DNA of 64,000 nucleotides from Notospermus geniculatus. Lineage: Eukaryota > Nemertea > Pilidiophora > Heteronemertea > Lineidae. The position numbers were made by a program, and so were the translations under genes. The stretch covers positions 9,546 through 73,545 of the forward strand of contig NMRB01001463.1 in the NCBI GenBank assembly GCA_002633025.1, given 5' to 3'. A model generated the notes under the pieces. The model had not been told where the DNA came from and made no database searches. It saw only the letters and a program-made list of their open reading frames with translations. Shown here piece by piece: positions 1 to 10,010 of the stretch. Position 1 is the stretch's first letter, and each line of letters opens with the position of its first letter.

Positions 1-423
1 TGTATGGGCCACCCTGTTCACCTGCTTGCGGGCAATGCCAGTTGGATAATTGTGACAATCCGTACAACAATCAAGTAACAGAAACTGATGAGGTCAATGA
101 ATAGGAACAACAGCCGTACTACCGAATACTCAACTTATGCTTGAAAAGTGGTTGATTTAAGAGTCATATGTATGTATATTACTTGACATTGACACCAAGG
201 TTACCATCTGAACATTCATAACAATTTCAAAATTGATTTACATTCCACAAGATTCCAACAAGAGACTGACAATCGTGGAGATAGAAACGACAAAAGAAAT
301 TATGGACTGGTACATGTACACACATTGGGGATGGTAAAGAAATGTGGTTGCCATTTTTGAAGCTGTCAAAAAATTTGTTTTCATCCTGATGGCACAATTA
401 GTATTTTTAGTGCTCTCATCTTA
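1..423. other. non-coding stretch, nothing recognised
   Basis: AT-rich sequence with no open frame that looks coding, no tRNA-like boxes and no clear inverted repeat. It may be intron or 3' flank of the minus-strand Ig gene whose exons lie at 4.2-6.3 kb, since that gene continues leftwards; this is inference only. Confidence 0.5.
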
Positions 424-745
424 TTCCTTGACCCCTAAAACCTGGGTGTAGACACCGAAATGGTCAAGCTGGGATGAATAATAAGAGAGATAGGGCTATT
501 TTGCGTAATCAGCAGCCATTTTGGACGCCATCTTGGATTTAGTTAATTCCAATGACTTTACTGTACTTCTGTTGTTTTCAATGTGTTCCTTGACCGCTAA
601 AGCAAGGAGGTAGACACCAAAATTACCCCTTTACGTTGGAAAATAAGAGAGTTATGGCTGTTTTAATGCATCGGCGGCCATCTTGGACGCCATCTTGAAT
701 TTACCCCATTTCCGATGGCCTGACTTTGGTAGACTTTTAGTATGT
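424..745. repeat. tandem duplication, unit about 162 bp
   Basis: Two diverged copies lie head to tail. TTCCTTGACC(C/G)CTAAA starts at 424 and again at 586. Each copy continues with GTAGACACC, then ATAAGAGAG, and ends with GGACGCCATCTTG (near 524 and near 695). The offset is constant at about 162 bp. The two copies lack a shared open frame, so this is a non-coding repeat. Its wider family is not recognised. Confidence 0.7.
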
Positions 746-2239
746 TATTCTCCACATCAAATACTACCAGAAACAGTTGAAAAACCTTTTCTAGGAATTT
801 TTTTGGGGTGAGGTGGTAATTTTTCATAAATCAACTAGCCTAGACTTCATCATTGGACCCAAGAACTGAGTTTGTACAGGAAAATGGGACCCGGTGTACA
901 TCCAACTTTTGACTGGTTGGATTTACACCCCATAAATGTATTACGAACAGATAGAAACATGGTGCCTCGTAATCATATAAGCATGTTTTTAGTAATTTTT
1001 AAACTGATTACGTAATTGGAAACGACGTTTTTATGTATTTTGACCCGTTTTGTGTTAATTTACATAAATTTACATAAAAAACGTAATTTCTTATTACATA
1101 ACTACTTAAAACAATTAAGAACATGCTTGTCTGCTTCTGAGGCACCATGAGGTTAATCTCAATAAAATACGTTGCGATTTTATCTTTAGAGCCCATCCAG
1201 TCAGAATTACACTGGAATACCTGACCCTTCTTGCCGTTGTGGACATAGGTGGCAAACTACCAAACGCCTTTTCTTTCAGTGCCCTCTACTTCTTGAATCC
1301 CGACGTCAGTTTTTCAGTGGCCTCGGTGAGCTGCCAAAATTTAATGACTTGTATTATCAAACTACCAATGTGGATGACAGAGTTAAAATCTTACTCCGTG
1401 GCCATGATTTACTTCCCTTGTCCGTTAAGGTCGATCTATACCCAATGCGTGGCATCGAACTGCCGAACTTAAACACGTGATAATTCGTTGATAACAATGA
1501 TTACGAAAACATTTCTGGTACGGTACGTTACGTATGAAGCATCTAAATGAACTTTCACCCTAAGGAACTGGATCCTACTTCCGGATTGCCCAGAAAAATG
1601 ACTTTGTTGGAAAGGCCGAAAAAAATCCTTGATCAATTTTTCGTCAACATGCTATATCGCATCGAAGCAAACTCTGTTGGAAAAGACGCAGCCATGTCGG
1701 TATAACCGCATATTTTTTTTAAAATATGCTAATTATGCTTATAATTAACAAAGTTTAGCTTTAACTTCACATAATTTTCTCTGTTTCGTGAATTTCGCGG
1801 ACATCTACTTCAAAATCTCAGAATCGGCTATTATACGGACATACTCCATTTAGTGAACAACACATTTCCATTTTGAAAGTTTGAATAATGTTTACAAAAG
1901 TGGAAGAAAAACTGCTTGCAATTTTGAAACTTTTTTATTCTTCACGTGGGTTTGTTTAATATTTGCAACACACGTTCACTATAGTGCGTTTCCAAATATT
2001 ACGTGTGCAAATCAGCAGACCATTGAATGCCAAGGCCTATAATTGACTGACAACAATAAAATCTATTTGAGCGCTAATCGCGGCCTAAAATTGGCGAACA
2101 GAGTAGAGGCAATTATTATTCATTATGATTCATTCAGTTACACGCCAGTGGGTCGCTTGGAATGCGCTTGTCTGGGGGAAAACCCAATGATTATACGTAG
2201 ATCGACCTTAATAGGAAAGTCATCCAAACAACTGCTATA
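746..2239. other. non-coding stretch, nothing recognised
   Basis: No coding exon, RNA gene or clear mobile element was seen on either strand. Short open frames here (about 60-80 codons) have no domain pattern and no splice-site context. Confidence 0.5.
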
Positions 2240-2600
2240 GAGGTTCTTCACTGACGTCACACGGCCGCCATACTGGCCGTCAAAATGAAGCCTGGAGGCT
2301 GCCACCTTGTTCTCGGTTCGAACATTCAGCGCCCCGTACAGACCCCTGGGAGCATACAACTCAACAAATCACTTTACCTCTCACAGTTTCTGAGCATAAG
2401 TAGTTGGTCTGGTGTGAAAACCGTGTTGAAAACAAAGCGAATCGTCCATACGGCTTGCTGTAGAACAGTGTAGAAGAGGTCCGATGAATGCCGACAACGT
2501 ACAAACCACGTCAGAAACGCTGTGTTGATGCTGTGACGTTGCGTCATTTGACGGCCAATATGGCGGATATTTGGAGCTGTGACATCACGTGAAGAACCTC
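2240..2600. mobile_element. MITE family 1, full copy (GAGGTTCTTC ends)
   Basis: Terminal inverted repeats begin GAGGTTCTTCACTGACGTCA and end with the complement TGACATCACGTGAAGAACCTC. TATA lies immediately outside both ends (2236-2239 and 2601-2604), which fits a TA or TATA target duplication. No transposase frame is present, so the element is non-autonomous. A perfect CRE-like octamer TGACGTCA lies at 2252-2259. A second, truncated copy with a near-identical left half is at 6802, and a relative sharing mainly the ends is at 46754. Confidence 0.85.
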
Positions 2601-2604
2601 TATA

Positions 2605-4184
2605 TTTATTGAAATCGTCAAACAGGCTGTCCCCTAATGGTCGGCTTTGTCTTGCCCCTCCCTGAAACTTATATTTATGTTCTTGGTCTCCCATTATAAT
2701 CTATCCTTCTTGTACATTTATTTACCATTCGTTTTGGAATTTGATTTGTTTTTTCATTCCGTCCTTACAATTGTATGTAATAGTCACCAGGGCTAATAAT
2801 GCTTATGCTTCAGCCCTGGTCATATTCTGCTTTGTATATTCGGGTGTTATGATAAACAACAATTACAAATTCAAAATCTCAAAATCAAAATCATTTCGTA
2901 GTAGAAACGTACACGCACCCCAGATAGTTAGGCCATATGGTGGGGGACATGACCTGGGTGGATGTGGATTCAATTAGGCTCTTAAACCCCTTTTCCCCCC
3001 AAACGGCTTTTTTCACATCTCACACATACGGGAAGTTCAATTGGTCACTGCTTGTAGGGTATTTGTGATAGAGGGATTAAAATTTAGCTTGTGATGTTAT
3101 CTAACAGATTTATTCACATATTTTTACAAAAAAAGTACTTTTCATGGTACCAGGGGGTCAAAATTGTGAAAACCCATAAAATTCAAAATTTTGACCCTTC
3201 ATGAAACAAGACCAGGGATGCTAGGGTCACTTCAAAACATTGCTTTGTTAAGAGAAGCTACCAAGACAGTTTTTGGAAAAGTTTGTGTGCAGTGAACAAA
3301 ATAGGGCCGAAGTATTGAATTTTTGAAAAATGACCCTTTTTCTTAAAAATCGCAAATTGCAGCTGCTTGATTGTAAAATACTATAAATCTCACACATGTG
3401 ACTCTAAATCTAAGTTATTCTGGTATGTATGACCTAATGTCTACCTTATACCCTCACATAGAATCCAAAAAAGAGGGTCTCAAGACCCCTTTTTTCATAT
3501 TCAGAACCCTTTTTAATAGTCTCTCAAAAAACAGTTAGATTCTTTGGCTCTGAACTTGCTGAGTTCAGTTCGGGAAAGTTCGTATGTACGAAACGTTTCC
3601 AATATACGAAACGGAACAGGAGTGCCGCCTGGCGGCGTGTAGTGGAATCACTCGGGTTTCTGTAGTTCGAAACGTTCCCGATGACAGCAACATTTCGAAC
3701 TTTAGGAACATCCGGAACCTGCACTTTAGCGGAAGTTTCGCTAAAACGAAACAAACCACATGTATCATTTTTTAAATGTTTTTTTGCGTTTTAAATCCAT
3801 GAACATCGCAGACAGGATCAAGTTTCGAAACAGCTAGAGGCATGGTATGTAACGTATATCATATTTATTGACATCTCACGTGGTTAGGTACATGTTTACA
3901 TCAGGTCGAGTCCATTTATAACTTGCTCCAAATGCTCTTGTAGAAGGGCGTCCCCGATTTCGGTTGTCAGGCAGTTCGCAAAAATACCTCGCCTGCAACT
4001 TCGGCCCTCCACCCACAGACGGTCCTGAATGTACCATTGTTCCCATGTATACGCCCTTAACAGCGACAACTTTGTTTTCGTGGCTTAATAACTCAGTAGA
4101 TGATAGCTGTATTTCGCTGGATGGTTACAATATTCTCAGACTTGACCGTCCCACAGTGGGAGGAGGTGTAAACCATATACGTAC
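2605..4184. other. non-coding stretch, probably intron of the Ig gene
   Basis: No exon is recognisable. The next exon of the minus-strand Ig gene should lie left of 4185 and must start in phase 1, but none is visible here, so this is probably intron. The segment 3536-3770 is enriched in diverged TTCGAAAC/GTTTCGTA motifs in both orientations and may be a decayed inverted-repeat element. Confidence 0.45.
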
Positions 4185-4328
4185 TGTTGACGGTGACTGT
4201 TATATTACGTTCTCGCATCTGTCCGTCTGACTCCACCTCTGCCTGGCAGACGTACTTCCCTTCATCCGCCTGCGATATGCTTTTCACAATGAGACCACGT
4301 TTCTTCTCATCCATTGCATACTTCGTGT
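4185..4328 (-). CDS. Ig domain 2, second half (exon)
   Basis: This 144-bp exon has its acceptor AG at 4329-4330 and donor GTACGT starting at 4184. It enters in phase 1 and leaves in phase 1. It encodes the strands after the core Trp: DEKKRGLIVKSI, then SQADEGKYVCQAE with the DxGxYxC signature, then RERNITVTVN, the final G strand. The tail resembles the second Ig of Fasciclin II/NCAM (L-I-R/K-x-V/I, DEG-Y-C, E-R-x-I-x-V-x-V). The intron before it (4329-4653) carries a small foldback element. Confidence 0.85.
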
Positions 4329-6285
4329 CTGGAATTTATATCGATATTACTGTAATAGAGTTTGTCTGAAAAGCCTGCAACTACCATCCTTCCACAGCAG
4401 GGCTTTGGTCTCGCTCCTCTTATACACTCAAGGTGGATGAAGAGGAGCGAGGTAAAAACCCCTGCTGTGGGAGGATGGCAGCTACTCCAGTTGGCATCTA
4501 CAAGAGCATGTGACTGATTGATCGATGCAAGGACTGGGTCACTCGAACACTACTTGTCATCTAGCAGGCCTGCATCTAGCAAAGAGCCCCACTGAGACTT
4601 TTAGAGAAGTCCCTGAACCGATAAATTTGACCAGATTGTTGCTTGGTACTTACTTGTCGGGGAGTTGAAGTTGACTTGTTTGCCTTTGGCCTTCCACGTC
4701 ACCGTCGGCTCCGGCGATCCACTGACCACACATTTTATCAAGGCATTCTCCCCCTCGACAGGGTACTGCTTTTTTGGTGCATCATCGAAGGTGATCTTTT
4801 CTAAGATACGAACAACGAAATATAAACATGTAATCGTTGCTAAACGGCCACCCATCGTGGTCTCTGACCAACATGACGATGTTGCCAAGTTCTGCAATCA
4901 CAACCTAGGCCTATACATGTATATTGATGTAGGGCTATGTAACAAAACATAACCACCCCTCTGCAGTCACCAAAGGTCGGCACTCAAACGTTGCCAAACG
5001 AGGAAAAGGAGTTACGTACTGAACAGTTGAAGTTCTATCGCTCTTTGTCGTACTTCTCCTGCCTCCGTCTTCCCGCGACACACATATTTTCCCTGCGCAT
5101 TCCCTTTTATTCCTTGAAATCGTATTTTCAATTTCTTGTTAAAAGTATCCGCGGACAATTTTCCATTACTGCAAGGCAGAGAAGATGGCATGGATGAACA
5201 AGGCTTTCTAACAGTGGCTAGTTTTCCCAGTGGTTCAGGCAATAGTGCTTAAATGTTTTGGTGTCAAAAACTAAACGAAGCTTTTACACAGCAGTTTTTA
5301 CGGTACTCGACGTGTGATCTTGCACTGCAGCCCAAGTCTCCTGAGAAACCTTTCACACAACCACTAGGATCAGGAGTAGCCTTCGTTCTGGAGAGTGGCC
5401 TTGGGGTGGAATATGTGGCGGCAGATTATACTTCATTCGATGCTACTCACACTTTCACCACTAAAAATGCCGTAACGCAACATTGCATGATGGCAATACC
5501 GCTGTACACTAGTACATACTAAAGAATATCGCATGACGCAGGCGTAAACCTGCTGTAGAGCGAATTGACTGGGTATCAAACAAGAGGCATCACGAACACT
5601 AGCCCGATTCCCTGCACTATCTGGGATCCCAATTCACCACTTGGGAACCTGCTTTTGCAAGACGTTTGGCACGAATTTTCGATATTTTTCCTTTTGGAAC
5701 AGGGGGCTTGGATGATGAAGAAGAAGCTGTTCATGAAAAAGTAAGTCAAGTTCACAACAAAATTGACATGAAACATCATTGGACACTCTGATACTCTAGG
5801 CCTAGTTGCATGAATCCATGACCGTTGCCTCACCCTGGGGAATTACTAACCTCAGTACAGTGTGCTGATTGCCTCGCCTTGCTGGCGAGGGGAAGTTGTT
5901 GGTTTAGTGGCTGACAAACTCAACACCTATGCATGACCATCAGCACAGATGACTTCGTGTCCTCTCACCCATTGGTGGGTGTTCATGCCTAGCGGGCTCT
6001 AGGCACTAATATCCAGAACCAGCCTTACATCAGTGAATCTAGAGTATATACCTTGTACATCTTCTGTAGTCCCAAGTCCGGACTAAAAATGTGTAGATAC
6101 TTACTAAGGAGCTAAGTCAGCGTCTGTTAGCGGTTGTCCAGCATTGTTAGGACCATACCACTCTAATTGAGGGTCAAAGTTCGTGTCACTAAGTCCTGTT
6201 GCTACACAAGTTAACATAAAAAAGGATCCTCTTGATTTTGTTATCGTAGCCCCACTGGGTTTAATGTCTAAGTCCATCGCATTCA
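4185..6285 (-). CDS. partial Fasciclin-II/NCAM-like cell adhesion gene, four exons
   Basis: This is a spliced model of four exons, 6105-6285, 5020-5168, 4654-4800 and 4185-4328, giving 621 coding bases (about 207 residues). Every junction has a GT donor and an AG acceptor, and the phases match (2, 1, 1), so the reading frame stays open through all joins. The product is the N-terminal part of a cell-surface protein with two successive Ig domains. Each has the B-strand Cys, the core Trp and the F-strand YVC motif: LTCVATG/LEWYG/GKYVCRG in Ig1 and LIKCVVSG/VTWKAKG/DEGKYVCQAE in Ig2. The Ig2 opening APKKQYPVEGE closely matches the Fasciclin-II/NCAM/apCAM pattern. That family mediates homophilic neural adhesion; the role here is inferred from family. 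The signal-peptide exon and later Ig/FnIII domains are not recognised in this window. Another IgSF adhesion molecule is the main alternative. Confidence 0.85.
4384..4478. mobile_element. foldback MITE family 2 in an intron
   Basis: Two inverted arms of about 37 bp (4384-4420 and 4439-4478) share CCACAGCAGGGCTTTGGTCTC and CGCTCCTCTT in opposite orientation, separated by under 20 bp. It lies in the 325-bp intron between the two exons of Ig domain 2. A second copy with the same arms is at 7077-7159. Its transcript could fold into a hairpin. There is no coding capacity. Confidence 0.8.
4654..4800 (-). CDS. Ig domain 2, first half (exon)
   Basis: This 147-bp exon has acceptor AG at 4801-4802 and the strong donor GTAAGT starting at 4653. 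It is phase 1 at both ends. It encodes KITFDDAPKKQYPVEGE, then NALIKCVVSGSPEPTVTWKA with the B-strand Cys and core Trp, then the start of the C' region. The order AP-x-x-QYP, C, P-x-PT-x-x-W is typical of the second Ig domain of Fasciclin-II/NCAM proteins. The intron splits the domain between the C' and D strands, as in vertebrate NCAM genes where each Ig domain is coded by two exons. Confidence 0.88.
5020..5168 (-). CDS. Ig domain 1, second half (exon)
   Basis: This 149-bp exon has acceptor AG at 5169-5170 after a pyrimidine-rich tract and donor GTACGT starting at 5019. It enters in phase 2 and leaves in phase 1. It encodes NGKLSADTFNKKLKIRFQGI, then GNAQGKYVCRGK with the F-strand Cys, then RQRAIELQLF, the closing strand of Ig1. 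The motif L-x-I-x-x-I/V followed by G-x-Y-x-C is the usual end of an I-set domain. Confidence 0.85.
6105..6285 (-). CDS. Ig domain 1, first half (exon)
   Basis: This 181-bp exon has acceptor AG at 6286-6287, preceded by a long pyrimidine tract, and donor GTAAGT starting at 6104. It enters in phase 1 and leaves in phase 2. It encodes DLDIKPSGATITKSRGSFF, then MLTCVATG with the B-strand Cys, then DPQLEWYGPNNAGQPL with the core Trp. The exon also contains ATG codons near its start, but the acceptor and phase indicate it is internal; the signal peptide should come from an upstream exon (right of 6300) that I could not find. Confidence 0.85.
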
Positions 6286-6357
6286 CTGAAAAGATAAAAG
6301 AAGAGAATTGGTTAGAAAGAGCAGAAAAACACTTGAGTGTTGTTGGGGATGAAACTG

Positions 6358-6630
6358 AGACGCAGCAGCCACGGTGGTCTGGTAGGTTGGGTATTAGCAG
6401 TCATGAGATCTCAGGTTCTAATCCTACTGGCGGCATGACTCTCCAAGTAGATCTCTTAGGCCGAGTATCCATAGGCTGTTCCCTTGTGGCATTTCCCTTG
6501 TTCCGTGGACTCGTGCTGTTAGGACAATGGGACCGGGCCTTGTGCCCTATGGGAACGACCAGTGAGCAAATCATTGGTTCATTCTCTTTGTGATGTGTCA
6601 CAAGCAAACACGGGACAGGGAAAAAGTGCA
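6358..6630 (+). repeat. tRNA-derived SINE-like element (SINE-D)
   Basis: A tRNA-like head starts near 6367 (ACGGTGGTCTGGTAGG, A-box-like) and has a B-box-like AGGTTCTAATCC at about 6413-6424. It is followed by a non-tRNA body of about 200 bp. A second, shorter tRNA-like piece with the same TCATGATGTCC-AGGTTCGAATCC core is at 6664-6790. The boundaries are approximate because no target duplication was found. Confidence 0.5.
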
Positions 6631-6663
6631 CAAGCGAACAGCCTATGGATCACAGCCTAAGGG

Positions 6664-6790
6664 ATAAGTAGCTGCACTGGTCCAGTGCTCGGGTGTCCGC
6701 TAGCTGTCATGATGTCCAAGGTTCGAATCCTACTGTCGGTGTGCTTGTCTAGGCAGTCTCATTCCCTACTTTGCCTCACCCCATCCAGAT
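6664..6790 (+). repeat. tRNA-derived SINE fragment (SINE-D)
   Basis: The head reads CTGCACTGGTCCAGTGCTCGG and then a perfect B box GGTTCGAATCC at 6720-6730, followed by a short unique body ending before the MITE at 6802. It resembles the neighbouring SINE-D at 6358. There is no acceptor stem that would fit a functional tRNA. Confidence 0.5.
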
Positions 6791-6801
6791 CTACATGTAT
6801 A

Positions 6802-7019
6802 GAGGTTAGGTTCTTCACTGACGTCACACGGCCGCCAAAATGAAGCCTGGAGGCTGCCATCTTGTTCTCGGTTCAAACATTCAGCGGCCCGTACAGACCA
6901 CTGGGAGCATACAACTCAACAAATCACTTTACCGCTCACAGTTTCTGAGCATAAGTAGTTGGTCTGTTGTGAAAACCGTGTTGAAAACAAAGCGAATCGT
7001 CCATACGGCTTGCTGTAGA
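6802..7019. mobile_element. MITE family 1, truncated copy
   Basis: The left end GAGGTTAGGTTCTTCACTGA is preceded by TATA (6798-6801). The next 200 bp match 2240-2460 almost base for base, but a 12-bp segment (CATACTGGCCGT) is missing and the copy stops after GGCTTGCTGTAGAA. At that point the sequence switches abruptly to the SINE-B tail at 7020. The right inverted repeat is absent. TGACGTCA is kept at 6819-6826. Confidence 0.8.
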
Positions 7020-7072
7020 ATAAAGTCGGATGATAATATCAACTGTAGTTGATATCCGACTATAAACCCAAA
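7020..7072 (+). repeat. SINE-B 3' tail fragment
   Basis: The segment TAAAGTCGGATGATAATATC through GATATCCGACTATAAACCC matches the last 50 bp of the two complete SINE-B copies (28463-28512 plus strand, 52501-52550 minus strand). Only the tail is present, which fits a 5'-truncated insertion or recombination with the adjacent MITE. Confidence 0.65.
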
Positions 7073-7076
7073 CCGT

Positions 7077-7159
7077 CATCCTCCCACAGCAGGCCTTGGT
7101 CTCGCTACTCTTCATACGTATGAAGAGGAGCAAGACCAAAGCCCTGCTGTGGGAGGATG
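7077..7159. mobile_element. foldback MITE family 2, second copy
   Basis: Inverted arms 7077-7113 and 7120-7159 share CATCCTCCCACAGCAGG and GGTCTCGCTACTCTTCATAC. The centre is a short palindrome around CATACGTATG. It is the same family as the copy at 4384-4478 inside the Ig gene intron. No coding capacity. Confidence 0.8.
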
Positions 7160-8252
7160 CAAACCTTGTAACTTGAGATATGGGAAGTGACGATTGGCAC
7201 ATCCATCATGCTGAAGTGTAACATCAGGCCTTCGAATATTTGCCCTGTCCCCATCCTACAGCAGCCTCCCAAACAACGCTGGAATGCCCCTCTTAATTTG
7301 TGTTTACGATGCCAGATCATGTACGTTCATTTCCCATAAGGCCATGGTTTATTCATGCCCGCTGAAAGCTTATTCTCCTCACAGATATCAAATGGTGAGT
7401 GGAATATCGGCGAATCAAGCATCTGCTCCGAGAGACAAGCTCGGCAAGTCGTAATGAAGGCTACAGCGTATTTCCACGAACTGGGATGCAAAGTGTTTGT
7501 CCTCGGGAGGATAAAGGCAGAATCTCAGGCCCCAAGGTTAGTAACGTGTGGGAAACCTACCGATACTACCCTCCGGTGTCTTGTAGAAGGTTTAATTGAT
7601 GTGATTACAGTCCTTGGGGCGAATATGTTCTAAAATGCCAAGGTTTGAAACATCAACACTCTGTTTGGTGCAGATCAAATGAAATCACGAACGCGACAGT
7701 TACAATATTTCTGAGAATAATAGCACTGACTCAAATAGTTAAATTCTAGGGATGTTAGCGCCAATTTGACATGAGGCTACTCGCATCATCGGGGATAAAA
7801 CCTACCGCCTCATTGGTGGCAGATGCACATGTTGCCACTTCGCCACCCTGACAACCCAACAAGTCTCTGAATCAAATTCCAACCATTCAAATTCAAGTGA
7901 CATGGTCGCCTGTGATCACGAATCCTGAGCATGATGGCAATGAATTATTTAGAGTTTTTAAAACGTTCGTCGTCAGACATGAGATGTATGATTCACCGAA
8001 ACGAAATGGCTGAGATAATTTATGACATCCATGAGACACAACGAAAAAAGACGTTTAGATCTTTAATCAACTTGTACTACGAATTCCAACATTAATTAGT
8101 CACTAATTAGTATTGCTAATTATCTCTTAATGACACTGGTTGCAATTGACATCTTGGAATATGGTTTTTCCGCTGTCTATTTTCTGGGATGAATCACTGA
8201 AATTGATAGTTTAGGGATAAGGATTGAAATCAACAGGAGGTTACTGTTTCGA
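7160..8252. other. non-coding stretch, nothing recognised
   Basis: No repeat family or exon could be supported. A plus-strand open frame at 7355-7633 has no recognisable motif. It lies where the upstream exon of the Ig gene could be sought on the minus strand, but no signal-peptide-like frame was seen. Confidence 0.4.
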
Positions 8253-8528
8253 GGAGTCTTGCTGAGTGGTTATCACGTCTGCTTAGCAAGTGGCAGGTCC
8301 CGGGTTCGAATCCAGCCCAGGCCATATGGGATATCATCCTTGGCTCTTTGTCCGTCGCATGGGACAGTAAGCCGTTGTGCCTTGTACTTCGTTCCTTTGC
8401 AAGGGCAAGTAAAATACCCCATCCAAGTGAGGGACATGAGTGGCTTGTGATGGCTTCCTCCGTACCTACCACGGCCAATAACACTTTGGCTTCGGCCCTG
8501 ATGGAAAAATCTAATATAGATACAAATA
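8253..8528 (+). repeat. SINE-A copy 1 (tRNA-derived)
   Basis: The head starts GGAGTCTTGCTGAGTGGTTA (A box) and has the B box GGTTCGAATCC at 8303-8313. The body carries TTTGCAAGGGCAAGTAAAA, then CGGCCAATAACAC, and the tail ends TCTAATATAGATACAAATA. This is one of ten copies of the same about 275-bp family in the window. SINEs of this kind are transcribed by RNA polymerase III and moved by a LINE partner; no LINE is visible here. No clear target duplication was found for this copy. Confidence 0.85.
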
Positions 8529-8661
8529 CACTTCCAGTGCACCTCTGGACTGATTGAAAACCCGACACAGAACATTTTTAAAAATATTATCTGAGGAGTG
8601 CAAGCGCCCACTTAGGGCATTATAGCTACTCGTCAAACAATATTGGACGATATTAACGATA

Positions 8662-9528
8662 TGTAGGAGGAAACCGGAGCCCCCGGAGGAAACCACAGAA
8701 CAGAACATTCCAACAACCAAGTTTAAACCACGCGAAACCTCTCGATGTTATAAAATCCATCCATAGCCACATCAGATATTTTCATCCAACTGTATGAATG
8801 TTATTACGATCTTTCCCTCAGAGACGATTTACGGCCCNTCATTTATTGTTGAACTCCTTGAATTTGACCAGGAAAATCAGGCATTCAGGCTCTACTGGGG
8901 TCCCGTTATTAAAGGCCTTGCCCCCTCTCTTTCTGGATGCTGGATCCGGCAATGGAGTTCTCTCTACAGCACACCCAACAAGCCTGAGATATCAGTCCCT
9001 CCAACTTTGGTACGTAGCATCAGGAGCATTTGGTCATGATGATGAGGCTCCATACATACCGAAGCATCTTTCTGAAGTCAAGATCAATTTCAGCTCACTG
9101 TATTAAAATTCTATCTCTTCCATCTAAGTCGCAGTTCCTGGGACAAGCCACAATAAATCAGATTTTATGGAAGCATGTCGCAAATTGAGATTCAAAGTAC
9201 GTGATGTATCCCTGTCAACCAACTGATCAGCATCCAAGCGTAGTCCCAAGATCAGTTTACAGATGGCAGCACTAGATATGATAATCCATTTGCTCTACAT
9301 CTTTGCTGATGCTGTGCTCTGCTGATTTATGTACGGCTGTGGTGAACGTTATTGGATTTCTAAATCAAGACTGGGAAATCCTGAAGGAATAGACCAAAAG
9401 CGAATTACCAACCAGCAGCCTGTGGAAATCCCTAGACATCAACGGGCAATGACGCTAGAGGCAATGCTCCTCATCATGTGAGAACCAAACACCCATGAGC
9501 TTTGTTCAAGGACTTTTCTTCCACTACC
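8662..9528. other. non-coding stretch with one ambiguous base
   Basis: No gene recognised. 8664-8700 holds GTAGGAGGAAACCGGAGCCC and a repeat of GGAGGAAACC, which looks like the 3' end of SINE-C in reverse orientation. Base 8838 is N. Two overlapping open frames across 8794-9106 have no domain pattern. Confidence 0.4.
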
Positions 9529-9529
9529 C

Positions 9530-9799
9530 AGGGTTTCCGCCAGAAAAAAAAATTTGGGGATGGACCAAAAAAATTTAAAAAAAAATTTTTTTTTTGGATT
9601 TTTTTATTTGGATTTTTTTCACACAACATTGTACATGGACTGCAATTTAACATGATGGTATAATAATATGATGTTTTGAAAAGAAAAAAGACAAGATTTA
9701 AGACAAGATTTAAAGAAAAAAAATTGGGGATGGATTTATCCCCAAATAATTTTCTTGGGGATGGAATTCTCCCCATTCTCCCCTCTGGCGGAAACCCTG
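9530..9799. mobile_element. MITE family 5, full copy (CAGGGTTTCCGCC ends)
   Basis: The left end (C)AGGGTTTCCGCCAGA and right end CTCTGGCGGAAACCCTG are inverted repeats. ACTACCC flanks both sides (9523-9529 and 9800-9806), a 7-8 bp target duplication of hAT type. The interior is A/T homopolymer rich (9540-9620). Other members, with CAGTGTTTCCGCCAGAGG ends, are at 38539 and 48369. Confidence 0.8.
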
Positions 9800-9839
9800 A
9801 CTACCCCAACCCTCCATCGGTCTTCCAGGTCAGGCATGT

Positions 9840-10010
9840 CAGGGGCGGATCCAGGATTTGGGAAAAGAGGGTGCGCACTGTGCTATGAACAAGGAAATCT
9901 GCTGTGAATTTCAATGACTTGCTCCAAATTCCAGAATTTCACGGTCGATTTTACAGATTTGTCGACCAAAAGGGGAGGCACGTACCCTGGTGCCCTTCTA
10001 GATCCACCTG
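9840..10010. mobile_element. MITE family 4, copy 1 (CAGGGGCGGATCCAGG ends)
   Basis: The left end CAGGGGCGGATCCAGGATTT and right end AGATCCACCTG are imperfect inverted repeats. The core AATTTCAATGACTTGCTCC and AATTTCACGGTCGATTTTAC is shared with copies at 23980 and 29269. No target duplication is clear for this copy. There is no coding capacity. Confidence 0.75.

Noticed and set aside
6105-6285. Treating the ATG codons at the start of the Ig1a exon as the protein start
   Set aside because: A strong polypyrimidine tract and AG precede the exon, the phase indicates an internal exon, and no signal peptide follows the ATGs.
7355-7633. 92-codon plus-strand frame as a possible exon
   Set aside because: No domain pattern, an overlapping alternative frame is equally open, and no convincing splice pair bounds it.
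8253-8320. Possible functional tRNA genes at the B-box-containing loci
   Set aside because: A and B boxes are present but acceptor and anticodon stems do not form, and every locus continues into a shared SINE body.
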